DNA of 13,921 bases from Bacteroidales bacterium (GTDB taxonomy: Bacteria > Bacteroidota > Bacteroidia > Bacteroidales > Muribaculaceae): the NCBI GenBank assembly GCA_004555955.1, contig SFJG01000056.1:1-13921 (forward strand), written 5' to 3'. How positions within the stretch are numbered: position 1 is the first letter of the stretch; each line of letters opens with the position of its first letter. Made by a program: the position numbers and the translations under genes. The notes under the pieces were generated by a model. It was given only the letters and a program-made list of their open reading frames with translations, did no database searches and was not told where the DNA came from. This document shows positions 1 through 6,686 of this stretch, in pieces.

Positions 1-932
1 TAATTATTCGCAATGAACATGGCATAGATGTTGAGGCTATTGCTCCGGTAATAGTGTCGGCAAGTAGGGCTACGGATATTCCGGCTTTTTATGCAGATTG
101 GTTCTTTAATCGCCTTGATGAGGGCTATCTGATGTGGCGAAATCCGTTTAATGGCAAGGATAGCTATGTGTCGATGGCTCATATGCGCTTTGTGGTGTTT
201 TGGTCAAAGAATCCCCAACCGCTTATTACGTATTTGCCTATTCTGAAAGATAAAGGCATTGGCTTTTATTTGCAATACACGCTCAATGACTACGATGCCG
301 AGCAATTAGAGCCGGGTGTGCCTCGGCTTGCTGAAAGAATTGACACATTTAAGAGAATTGTTGACGAATATGGCTTAGGAAGCGTTGTATGGCGGTTCGA
401 CCCTCTATTACTAACTGATAAGATATCTCCGGAATTGCTTTTGCATAGAATCGCAGCCATTGCGGAGCAGTTGAAAGGCTATACGGAGAAGTTGGTATTT
501 AGTTTTGCTGACATTGCAGGTTATCGCAGCGTGGCGCGCAATCTTCGTGCAGCGGGAATAAATTATCGAGAGTGGGAAACGGAGGATATGTTGACTTTTG
601 CTCGTCGGCTTGCGGATATGAGGTTTCCGTTTCAGCTTGCCACTTGTGCCGAGGCAATTCATTTGGAAGAATTTGGCATAGAGCATAATCGCTGCATCGA
701 CCGCGAACTGATAGCACGTCGCTCGCCCGATGATGCCGAATTGCAATCATTTTTGCAATGTGCTAATCCGGACAGCGGTCAGCGAAAACTGTGCGGCTGC
801 ATCCTCTCAAAAGACATCGGGGCCTACAACACCTGCCCACATCTCTGCCGCTACTGCTATGCCAACTATCTGCCGCAAAAGGTGACGCAAAATTTTAGAA
901 AACACACAATTTATTCAGAATCAATAATATAA
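1..932 (+). CDS. DUF1848 family protein, 5'-truncated by the window edge
   Basis: The frame is open from base 3 to the TAA at 930-932 (309 visible codons). A GTG at 54 could serve as a start, but codons 3-53 encode a plausible lead-in (...VEAIAPVIVSASR) and family members carry the SASRxTDIPAFYxxWF block near the N-terminus, so the true start probably lies left of the window. DUF1848 has no settled function. Counting from the GTG, the C-terminus has CGC (247-249) and then CPHLCRYC (261-268), a CxxxCxxC spacing like that of radical-SAM iron-sulphur clusters, inside a conserved DIGAYNTC...CYAN context. The other visible block is NPFNGKDSYVSM followed by FWSKNP. The C-terminus looks complete. 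I expect a cytoplasmic Fe-S protein; that role is inference. A 57-codon ORF begins 13 bases after the stop. Confidence 0.9.
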   Translation, partial: IIRNEHGIDVEAIAPVIVSASRATDIPAFYADWFFNRLDEGYLMWRNPFNGKDSYVSMAHMRFVVFWSKNPQPLITYLPILKDKGIGFYLQYTLNDYDAEQLEPGVPRLAERIDTFKRIVDEYGLGSVVWRFDPLLLTDKISPELLLHRIAAIAEQLKGYTEKLVFSFADIAGYRSVARNLRAAGINYREWETEDMLTFARRLADMRFPFQLATCAEAIHLEEFGIEHNRCIDRELIARRSPDDAELQSFLQCANPDSGQRKLCGCILSKDIGAYNTCPHLCRYCYANYLPQKVTQNFRKHTIYSESII

Positions 933-945
933 AAATCATATAGGT

Positions 946-1119
946 ATGAAAAGCACAACTACAATGGGAATCATCCAATCTTTCCCCTCTTTTGATTATT
1001 ACTTAGTAAAAGCACGGCGATGTATAAGTCAATTCTCGCAAAAGCGACAAGATGAACTAAAGGATATGCTTAACCATGGCAAGGCATATTTAAATAATTC
1101 AGATTTATTGGATATGTAA
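946..1119 (+). CDS. Small ORF (57 aa) directly after the DUF1848 gene; unrecognised
   Basis: ATG at 946 and TAA at 1117-1119, with 13 bases between it and the DUF1848 stop, so the two could be co-transcribed. The product starts MKSTTTMGIIQSFPSFDYYL and ends NNSDLLDM. It has no signal peptide or membrane segment. The middle is basic and polar (KARRC...SQKRQDELKDML) and probably helical, and there is one cysteine. A second ATG at codon 7 is also possible. I do not recognise a family. It is supported by position, a continuous frame and a protein-like composition in A/T-rich DNA. A chance ORF remains possible. Confidence 0.45.
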   Translation: MKSTTTMGIIQSFPSFDYYLVKARRCISQFSQKRQDELKDMLNHGKAYLNNSDLLDM

Positions 1120-1270
1120 AAAATTTCAGTTGTCAATTCTATATATAGAAGTGTTTGATGTTTATTTAATAGAAAATAATTAAAGCCAATAGAACTTGAT
1201 TGTTTGCGCATATTGAAGATCTTAGTTAAAATATATTAAGCTATTAAAGGGCAATAAAAAGAGGCTGTTT

Positions 1271-1331
1271 TTGTACCACATTTTGACCCCGAAAGGTCAA
1301 AGTGTACCGCAATTTGTGGTACTGTACCGCA
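1271..1331. repeat. Cluster of TGTACC(A/G)CA motifs, possible mobile-element end
   Basis: TGTACCACA occurs at 1272-1280, TGTACCGCA at 1303-1311 and again at 1323-1331, and the inverted form TTGTGGTAC at 1314-1322. A small hairpin lies inside, TTTGACC (1282-1288) against GGTCAAA (1295-1301). A related cluster lies at 4956-4994. Repeated short motifs of this kind are seen at the ends of some insertion sequences, for example IS21-type ends, but no transposase is present here. The unit is A/T-rich and follows about 150 bases (1120-1270) in which I see nothing else. Confidence 0.4.
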
Positions 1332-1344
1332 AAAATACATTTTG

Positions 1345-1440
1345 TAACTGTCTATTGCGCGACTGACTTTGCAAAGTTTTGTGACTGCACTCGGATAACT
1401 CGAGGGTCATCACTCACGCCGAGTGGTGACTTTTTCTTTA
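1345..1440 (+). ncRNA. Candidate short structured RNA (RNA A) ending in a terminator
   Basis: A compact run of complementary segments with no ORF. There is a 12-base palindrome ACTTTGCAAAGT at 1366-1377, a possible CACTCGG (1388-1394) : CCGAGTG (1419-1425) stem, and a competing terminator stem at 1406-1430 followed by T-rich DNA. The 5' end is not fixed. A weak promoter-like pair lies just upstream, TTTG (1313-1316) and TACATTTTG (1336-1344), the latter one base off the usual spacing. The end sequence, CTTTTTCTTTAT, is the same as that of RNA B downstream. I do not recognise an RNA family. Confidence 0.35.
1406..1439 (+). terminator. Rho-independent terminator of RNA A
   Basis: GTCATCACTC (1406-1415) pairs with GAGTGGTGAC (1421-1430), with one G-U pair and a five-base loop, and is followed by TTTTTCTTT. 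The right arm also overlaps CCGAGTG (1419-1425), which can pair with CACTCGG (1388-1394). Terminator formation could therefore be in competition with the earlier stem. Confidence 0.7.
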
Positions 1441-1524
1441 TTTCTATACCTATCTATCACTCAGTGACTTATATTTTATGACTATTTGTCTTAGAATGTT
1501 TTAGCAATTTCTTTGCTAAATTAT

Positions 1525-1555
1525 CTTGGTATTACAGAACTTTTTAGTATATTTG
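1525..1555 (+). promoter_or_regulatory. Bacteroidota-type promoter for RNA B
   Basis: CTTG at 1525-1528 (consensus TTTG), a 19-base spacer, then TATATTTG at 1548-1555, an exact match to the TAnnTTTG -7 element of the primary sigma factor in Bacteroidota. Transcription should start near 1561-1563, exactly where the first strong hairpin of RNA B begins. Confidence 0.65.
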
Positions 1556-1561
1556 ACGTGC

Positions 1562-1880
1562 ATATCGCACACAGAGGCCCGATATGGGTTAAGGTGGGTG
1601 GGATGCAGACGTAATGGAAAGCGTTTACCTACGCTCTTTCTTGACTAACGGAAATCTGACAGTTTCTTAATCTTGGTCAAGGATGCAGCAATAGTAGATG
1701 CCTTGTGGGTATGTATAATCGTGCCTACGGCTCACCCCCTTTCGTGAGAAAGCCATGAACCGTGTGCGCTTGTTACATATTTGCGTGAGGCTTCTCGTTG
1801 CTCGTTCTGCCAAGGTGGGCAATGCGAGAGCCTCCGTTAGTGGAACGAGCAACAGTACAGACTCTCACGCTTTTTCTTTA
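1562..1880 (+). ncRNA. Candidate ~320-nt structured RNA (RNA B), or long leader of the peptidase T-like gene
   Basis: There is no convincing ORF on the plus strand, but there is dense secondary structure. CATATCG (1561-1567) pairs with CGATATG (1580-1586). GAAAG/CGT pairs with ACG/CTTTC at 1617-1640. GAAAT pairs with GTTTC at 1651-1666. CAAGG pairs with CCTTG at 1678-1704. GTGGGTA pairs with TGCCTAC near 1705-1730 using G-U pairs. A CTTTC/GAAAG hairpin lies at 1739-1752. The unit begins just after a good promoter and ends in a large terminator (1783-1879). I do not recognise it as RNase P RNA, tmRNA, SRP RNA, 6S RNA or a riboswitch class I know. The peptidase ATG is only about 50 bases beyond the terminator and no other promoter is visible between them, so it may be a 5' leader that controls that operon by attenuation. 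Confidence 0.55.
1783..1879 (+). terminator. Branched terminator of RNA B with a competing hairpin
   Basis: Outer stem GCGTGAG (1783-1789) : CTCACGC (1864-1870), followed by TTTTTCTTT. Inner stem GTTGCTCGTT (1797-1806) : AACGAGCAAC (1844-1853), ten perfect pairs. A third helix excludes the inner stem and part of the outer one: GAGGCT (1787-1792), CTCG (1794-1797) and TTGC (1798-1801) pair with AGCCTC (1829-1834), CGAG (1825-1828) and GCAA (1819-1822). Such exclusive pairings are typical of attenuators, though a simple terminator is also possible. Confidence 0.6.
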
Positions 1881-1928
1881 TAAACCAATCAGCCAATGAG
1901 GAGAGTCCGGCGGCAATGGAACCGAATT

Positions 1929-3155
1929 ATGAAATGCCATCTCGTTGCGCTGGCGCTTTTAGCATCGCTTGGTGTTGCTGCTCAAAGTCAACTTCAAAAG
2001 AGTATGCTTGATACTTTCGTCAAGTATGCATCCATCGACAGTCAGTCGAGCAATGACAGCATCTGCACTCAAGGTCAACACAATATGGCATTGGCCTTAA
2101 AGGCTGATGTCGAGGATGCAGTCGCTAAAGCAAAGACATCCGGTGTCGAGATTGAACTCTCCGATGCCAATTATCTTTACGTAACAATACCGGCCAATGT
2201 CAAAGCCGCTTGCCCGACAATGGGCATAAGTTGCCACATTGACGTTACGCCCGAGGCACCCGGAGGCAATATCACACCCATAGTTGACACACGCAACGAC
2301 CATACGATTGTCCGCACCGACGGCACAACGTTGCTCGGCGCCGATGATAAATGTGGCTGTACCATAGCCATGCAGCTTATCCGCACTATTCTGAGCGATA
2401 AATCCATTAAGCATGGCAATCTGCAATTCGCATTCTGTCCCAATGAGGATGTAGCCCGCGCTGCCGATTCCATCGATGTAAAATTATTCTCCCCGGACAT
2501 TCTTTTCGACCTTGACGGCACGGAGGGAAACGTAGTGACTAAATCCAATTTCACCGCCCGTGGCTTTAATGTGAAGTTTATCGGTCGCGAGGCGCATCCC
2601 GGCGATGCCAAAGCTCAGAAACTCGGCGATGCCACTGCTGCCGCCGCTGCGTTCATATCCTATTTCCCTATAGAGAGTCGCCCGGAAAATTCGGAGGGCA
2701 CACAAGGCTATATTCATCCGTGGGGTTTTGACAAAGGCGGAGCGGATGTAACTGTGCAGACTCGTGTTCGTTACTTCGACAAGTCGGAGGGTGAACTGTT
2801 TGACCGTATGCTCGCGGGGGCGATTGCCGATGTTGAGCGCAAGTTTCCCAATGTAAAGGTTGAAATAGTCTACGACATCCTCCAATATGAGAATGTAGCA
2901 TATACACTTCATCCACAGGCTAAATCTCTTGTGGAAACCGCCGCTGCCAAAATCGGCAAAGACATCACATTTGCCGACGAGCGCGGAGGCACGACAGCCT
3001 CGATGTTTGCTGCCAAGGGCCTAAAGGGCGGCATGTGCGTGTTCACCGGTCAGCACGACATCCACTCGACCCGCGAATACGCCGACTTACAAGAGATGGA
3101 AGAAGCCTACCGTCTCATGCTCGAAATCATCAAACAAGTTCCAACTTTAAAATAA
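1929..3155 (+). CDS. Exported peptidase T-like M20B metallopeptidase
   Basis: 408 residues from the ATG at 1929, the length of E. coli PepT. An upstream ATG at 1896 would add eleven basic residues before the signal peptide, so 1929 is preferred. Residues 1-19 form a signal peptide (MKCHLVALALLASLGVAAQS). The family is an aminotripeptidase that binds two zinc ions. Visible motifs are CHID (H103, D105), LLGADDKCG (metal ligand D139), PNED (catalytic base E173, then D174), DLDG (D196), AHPG (H223) and DIHSTREY (H379). The usual EE pair is ED, an unusual but potentially functional metal ligand. Cytoplasmic PepT trims tripeptides; this version should act in the periplasm or at the cell surface. 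The next gene starts 5 bases after the stop. No promoter is visible between RNA B and the ATG, so control through RNA B is possible. Confidence 0.9.
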   Translation: MKCHLVALALLASLGVAAQSQLQKSMLDTFVKYASIDSQSSNDSICTQGQHNMALALKADVEDAVAKAKTSGVEIELSDANYLYVTIPANVKAACPTMGISCHIDVTPEAPGGNITPIVDTRNDHTIVRTDGTTLLGADDKCGCTIAMQLIRTILSDKSIKHGNLQFAFCPNEDVARAADSIDVKLFSPDILFDLDGTEGNVVTKSNFTARGFNVKFIGREAHPGDAKAQKLGDATAAAAAFISYFPIESRPENSEGTQGYIHPWGFDKGGADVTVQTRVRYFDKSEGELFDRMLAGAIADVERKFPNVKVEIVYDILQYENVAYTLHPQAKSLVETAAAKIGKDITFADERGGTTASMFAAKGLKGGMCVFTGQHDIHSTREYADLQEMEEAYRLMLEIIKQVPTLK

Positions 3156-3160
3156 AAGCC

Positions 3161-4831
3161 ATGAAACGTATAATTCTATCTGTTCTCATTGCCGTGCTGA
3201 CCGCGGCGAGCGGACATGCACAGGGACTTAGCTCAGGCACTAAAGCTTTGCGGACCGTTTCGAAAACAGCATCATCTACAAGCGGCAAAGTTATGCGACA
3301 GCTTGAGCAGCAGTCGCGCCGAGCCGAACAGGCTGCACGAGCTGCTGCCGCTGCTGCTCGGTTGAACGTCAAGCCTATGGGCGTGCCGATAGTTATTCCC
3401 AACCCGGATTCCGACGACCAAAAGCAAAAAAAAGGTGGCAAGATAGGCCTTATCAGGCCTCTTCCAAAAATTAAGCCTTTCCCTAAAATAAAGACTTTCA
3501 GCGAGATGATGGATGATTTAATTGCTGCACGGTACGACTCGATTAAATCTCAGATTGAAAACGGAGTATACATTCCGATACCATATGATTACTTCCAACT
3601 TGCAGACTATGCCATGCGTCACAATGACGAACCATTTGCCATCACTTGTCTCGAACGAGTGCGGGTCGACCGATTGACACCGAGGATTCTTGAATTGGTA
3701 GGGCGCCGCTATGTGGCATTGCATCCATTCATGCCTGAGATTGCAAGGTCCGTTGTGGTGTCGGCTTACACAAAGATGATAGATGCTAAACTGCAAGGCG
3801 TGGATTGCGACTCGGCGCGTATGCAGCAGGGCGACACGCTGCTTATGGTCACCCGCAAATTCAATCCCTCGCTCAATCCGCTTGTAGAGCTCAGTTGCAA
3901 CTACGATTCCTCAAAAGAGGTGGAGCGGTACAAGGCATCAGCTGACTCGGTTATTGCCACCTACGACAAGTGGATGATTCCGGCGTTCAAGGACACATTC
4001 GCCCGACATTTCTTGATTACATTAATAGATAACGGAGAGTCTGCCGCTGCCCTCGACTATTTCGGGAGAACGCCTCTCAAAGAGTTTCCTGAAAGTCGTG
4101 TTGACTTCGCTCTTAACCTGGCTAACTGTGCAATTGCCGAACAGAATGACACACTTTTCTCGGCATATCTTCAGAAAGCGGTAGCCCTCGATTCGGTGGC
4201 TGCTGAGCAATATTGGGCAGAACTATATGATGCCAACTGGAAAGCATATCTTGCCGACCCTTCGCAACAGGAGCTTGCTGACTGGTTGATTGAGACGTCT
4301 CCCGAGCCGGCCAACAATGCCTTTTTGCTGTCGCTTGACCTGTTCGTGCGATTGAATGATCCCGATGAAGCCACGTGGGAGTGGGAAGACATCGCGGACT
4401 ATACCCCCGAGCAAACAACTATTCGCGCGGCTATGCTGCACATCATTGACAAAGGTTTGGCGCTGGACGAGGGTCTCAGCAGTTCGGATGCGGTGGAAAG
4501 GTGCCAATATCTCAAGGCCGAAATGCTTTTGCCCGACCCTACGACGCTCGAAGAGGGTAAAGCTATGCTCAACGTCCTGGTCGAGTCAGACAATATTGAG
4601 TTGCGCAGCCTGGCCATAATCGGTGTTGCCTATATTGCAGCCCACGGCCTTGACAAACCCAAAGAGGGTCTGAAACTCCTCAAAAAGAATATCAAACTGC
4701 TTGACGAACCTGCTGTAAACAGCGAAATCCGCAATATCTGGTACGACTATATGGCAGCTCTCGCCACACGCCTCGGTAAAACCAAAGACGCCGACAAATA
4801 CCTTAAACTCAAAGAGACAACCAAAAATTAA
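3161..4831 (+). CDS. Exported TPR-like protein of unknown function (556 aa)
   Basis: The chosen start is the ATG at 3161, which opens a clear signal peptide (MKRIILSVLIAVLTAASGHA, cut near 20). The same frame extends upstream inside the peptidase gene but encodes nothing signal-like there. After the signal come an Ala/Arg/Gln-rich helical stretch (about 45-68, with six alanines in a row) and a basic proline-rich linker (about 86-112, PKIKPFPKIKTF). The remainder, from about 115, is helical. TPR-like segments are visible at roughly 145-170 and in the last 120 residues (LEEGKAMLNVLVES, then KEGLKLLKKNIKLL). No catalytic motif is visible. The 5-base gap to the peptidase gene implies one operon, so it may be a partner or scaffold for peptide handling in the periplasm; that is inference. 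No clear plus-strand terminator follows. Confidence 0.8.
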   Translation: MKRIILSVLIAVLTAASGHAQGLSSGTKALRTVSKTASSTSGKVMRQLEQQSRRAEQAARAAAAAARLNVKPMGVPIVIPNPDSDDQKQKKGGKIGLIRPLPKIKPFPKIKTFSEMMDDLIAARYDSIKSQIENGVYIPIPYDYFQLADYAMRHNDEPFAITCLERVRVDRLTPRILELVGRRYVALHPFMPEIARSVVVSAYTKMIDAKLQGVDCDSARMQQGDTLLMVTRKFNPSLNPLVELSCNYDSSKEVERYKASADSVIATYDKWMIPAFKDTFARHFLITLIDNGESAAALDYFGRTPLKEFPESRVDFALNLANCAIAEQNDTLFSAYLQKAVALDSVAAEQYWAELYDANWKAYLADPSQQELADWLIETSPEPANNAFLLSLDLFVRLNDPDEATWEWEDIADYTPEQTTIRAAMLHIIDKGLALDEGLSSSDAVERCQYLKAEMLLPDPTTLEEGKAMLNVLVESDNIELRSLAIIGVAYIAAHGLDKPKEGLKLLKKNIKLLDEPAVNSEIRNIWYDYMAALATRLGKTKDADKYLKLKETTKN

Positions 4832-4868
4832 AATAAACAATTTATATTATTTCTCATCGCACTGATTC

Positions 4869-4899
4869 TAATGGCAAGGATAGCTATGTGTCAATGTCT
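4869..4899 (+). repeat. 31-base fragment matching the DUF1848 gene (149-179)
   Basis: 4869-4892 is identical over 24 bases to 149-172, and 29 of 31 bases match to 179. Read in the same frame the piece encodes NGKDSYVSMS and then hits TAG (4900-4902). One difference is synonymous (TCG to TCA). Similarity stops abruptly on both sides. It is best read as a remnant of a second DUF1848-type gene or a scar of recombination. It lies in a 254-base gap that otherwise holds only the motif cluster at 4956 and the terminator at 5006. Confidence 0.65.
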
Positions 4900-4955
4900 T
4901 AGAATTATCCCGGTACAAATTAGCATTTTTAGTTTGAAATAATATGCCTGACTTT

Positions 4956-4994
4956 GGTACACGAAAGCGAAAAGTGTACCACATGTGCACCACA
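4956..4994. repeat. Second cluster of GTACC-type motifs
   Basis: GGTACAC (4956-4962) and GTGTACC (4974-4980) form perfect 7-base inverted arms around an 11-base spacer. TGTACCACA (4975-4983) and TGTGCACCACA (4984-4994) follow. The motifs match the cluster at 1272-1331. As there, each cluster lies downstream of DUF1848 sequence: the gene in one case, a fragment in the other. Confidence 0.4.
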
Positions 4995-5005
4995 AAATGG
5001 GGCGA

Positions 5006-5047
5006 AAAAAACATCGGCGGAGTTGTCAACATGACAACTCCGCCGAT
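5006..5047 (-). terminator. Strong terminator of the TPR protein gene at 5086-5769
   Basis: A perfect 15-base inverted repeat, ATCGGCGGAGTTGTC (5013-5027) against GACAACTCCGCCGAT (5033-5047), with a five-base loop. On the plus strand it is preceded by an A-run (5005-5011), so on the minus strand the hairpin is followed by seven Ts. It lies 39 bases beyond the stop of the minus-strand gene. Confidence 0.9.
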
Positions 5048-5085
5048 TTGTAATCAAATGCTTTTATGAAGCAAATTATTTTTTC

Positions 5086-5769
5086 TTACTTTTGTTCTGC
5101 TTGGAATTTAGCACGCTCGATATATTTATCGATGTTTACGCGATATGCAGCAACGTATTTGGGATAACTGTCCTTGATGGTTTGATAAATTGCACCGGCG
5201 TCAGCGTATTTCTTTTGAGCGTTGAGAACGGTTGCTTTCTTCATAAGGAAGATAGGAGCGTAAAGCTCGTTTCCGTTGGCAATGCTGACAGCCTTATCGT
5301 AGGCTGCAACAGCTTCGTCGAATTTGTCGAGGTTCACCAAGCAGTCGCCTTTAAGCGATTGAGCGGCAGCGCCGATGAGTTCTTCTTCAGCGTCGTATTC
5401 GCTAACGCTCTTGAGGGCTTCTTCGTATTTGCCTTCTTTGTAGAGCAGGATTGCTGCGTTGAGGTTTGCACGATTTGCAACGCCATTGCTATATTCGTTG
5501 GCAACAGCGAGGTATTGCTGCAATGCAATCGAGTCGTTGCCTTTCATCAGCGACATATCGGCTTGACCAATCAAGTCGGTAGCATTTTCTACGTTGCTCT
5601 TGTGTCCGTAGTACCATGCGAGTCCGATACCGAGTATCACGAGCAGACCTACTACATAAAGAATAATTCTCTTTTTGTTTTGCTCCACACGTTGTTCAAT
5701 GCCTGACAATGATTCGTTCAGCTCGTCGATTGACGTGCGAGTAGTTGCGGTTTTCTTTTCTTTTGCCAT
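5086..5769 (-). CDS. Membrane-anchored tetratricopeptide repeat protein (227 aa)
   Basis: ATG at 5769, TAA at 5086. The N-terminus is charged and probably cytoplasmic (1-34, including a short coiled-coil-like stretch, IDELNESLSGIEQRVEQ). A single membrane helix follows (about 35-53, ILYVVGLLVILGIGLAWYY). The rest is a helical domain with TPR signatures: ALQQYLAVANEYSNG (about 83-97), a repeat around YKEGKYEEAL, GDCLVNLDKFDEAVAAYDKAV (about 142-162) and a last repeat around NAQKKYADAGAIYQ. The layout resembles YfgM-like proteins, which are inner-membrane TPR proteins facing the periplasm, but I cannot claim orthology. It stands alone between a promoter at 5812-5819 and a strong terminator, so it is probably a single-gene transcript. 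Confidence 0.88.
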   Translation of the reverse strand: MAKEKKTATTRTSIDELNESLSGIEQRVEQNKKRIILYVVGLLVILGIGLAWYYGHKSNVENATDLIGQADMSLMKGNDSIALQQYLAVANEYSNGVANRANLNAAILLYKEGKYEEALKSVSEYDAEEELIGAAAQSLKGDCLVNLDKFDEAVAAYDKAVSIANGNELYAPIFLMKKATVLNAQKKYADAGAIYQTIKDSYPKYVAAYRVNIDKYIERAKFQAEQK

Positions 5770-5811
5770 TGTATTTATTTTTTTCGTTTTTTCATATTAT
5801 CTCACGAATTG

Positions 5812-5819
5812 CAAAATTA
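5812..5819 (-). promoter_or_regulatory. -7 promoter element for the gene at 5086-5769
   Basis: CAAAATTA on the plus strand reads TAATTTTG on the minus strand, a full match to TAnnTTTG. The -33 region about 20 bases upstream is only T-rich, without a clear TTTG. The predicted start is near 5805, giving a leader of about 36 bases. Confidence 0.5.
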
Positions 5820-5882
5820 ATATATAAAAATCATTTATGAAAAAAATTAAAGCAACTTTTGAGTTAAAGAGGTGAAAAAACT

Positions 5883-6650
5883 TTATTTTGTGACGATTGT
5901 GAATGGGTCGGCATCGGCAATGACGGGGAATTTTGCGCGAAAACGTCGGAGGCTGTCGATGTCGAGTGTAACGGTGCGGACGTCTTCGACTGATTCTGAG
6001 CAACGAGCCACGATGGTTCCGCGCGGGTCAATTGCCATGCTGTGTCCGCTATACGAGCATGCCGGGTCGTCGCCAACGCGATTTACGCCCACGACGTAGC
6101 ACTGATTTTCGATGGCACGCGCCGGGAGTAGCGTATCCCATGCCGAAATGCGTGCCACGGGCCAACTGGCAATGTAGATGATTGCGTCGTAGTCGCCGCG
6201 ATTGCGCGACCACACGGGGAAGCGCAGGTCGTAGCACACTTGCAGCAGAAAGCGCACGCCGCGGAAGTCGACGATGCAGCGCTCGGTGCCCGGTGCATAG
6301 TGTTTGTCTTCGCCGCTGTAGGTAAACAGATGGCGTTTGTCGTAGCGGGCAATCGTGCCGTCGGGGCTGACGAAATACATGCGGTTGTACGATTTTCCGC
6401 CGTCGACAACTGCCACGCTGCCAACGATGGCGGCATCGTAGCGTGCACTCAATTGTCGCATACGAGTGAGTACCGCTCCGCCTTCGGGTTGGGCAATCCG
6501 CTCGGGTTGCATACAAAACCCGGTGGCAAACATTTCGGGCAGGACGTAGACGTCGGCTGACGGTGATTCGCCAATCAGTTGCTCTACGCGTGCAAGGCTT
6601 GCCTCGGCGTCTGCCCACTTCGGGGCACTCTGAATCATCACTATTTTCAT
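5883..6650 (-). CDS. YafV-type omega-amidase (nitrilase superfamily)
   Basis: 255 residues, close to the roughly 256 of E. coli YafV. It carries the Glu-Lys-Cys triad of the superfamily in family context: PEMFATGF (E39), YDKRHLF (K105) and QVCYDLRFPVWSRN (nucleophile C139). The block ASWPVARISAWDTLLPARAIENQ is also typical of omega-amidases. Known members hydrolyse alpha-ketoglutaramate and alpha-ketosuccinamate to the keto acid and ammonia, repairing side products of glutamine and asparagine transamination. There is no signal peptide, so it is cytoplasmic. It is divergent from the VanX-like gene with about 90 bases between starts. A plausible -7 for this gene (TACGTTTA, 6671-6678 on the minus strand) is weak. 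No clear terminator is seen before the next minus-strand gene, whose own promoter lies in the 113-base gap. Confidence 0.92.
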   Translation of the reverse strand: MKIVMIQSAPKWADAEASLARVEQLIGESPSADVYVLPEMFATGFCMQPERIAQPEGGAVLTRMRQLSARYDAAIVGSVAVVDGGKSYNRMYFVSPDGTIARYDKRHLFTYSGEDKHYAPGTERCIVDFRGVRFLLQVCYDLRFPVWSRNRGDYDAIIYIASWPVARISAWDTLLPARAIENQCYVVGVNRVGDDPACSYSGHSMAIDPRGTIVARCSESVEDVRTVTLDIDSLRRFRAKFPVIADADPFTIVTK

Positions 6651-6686
6651 TGTTCCGGTTAATTTTTTTGTAAACGTACTGAAAAT

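Noticed and set aside
1739..1780. Possible TPP riboswitch core (GTGAGAAAG...ATGAACC resembles CUGAGA...GAACCUGAUC)
   Set aside because: Order, spacing and the other required conserved segments are absent, and the downstream gene is a peptidase rather than a thiamin gene.
1667..1852. Minus-strand ORF of 61 codons
   Set aside because: It lies within the structured RNA region and its composition follows the hairpins; no start context or homology is apparent.
1900..1925. GAGGAGAGTCCGG resembles the conserved GAGGAAAGTCCGG of RNase P RNA
   Set aside because: No other RNase P segment is nearby and the sequence sits at the start of the peptidase gene, after a terminator.
3035..3160. Longer start of the TPR-like protein inside the peptidase gene
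   Set aside because: The extra 42 residues lie out of frame within the peptidase coding region and would bury the clear signal peptide starting at 3161.
5092..5706. Plus-strand ORF opposite the TPR protein gene
   Set aside because: The antisense frame overlaps a well-supported gene with its own promoter and terminator; its composition is cysteine- and phenylalanine-rich and not protein-like.
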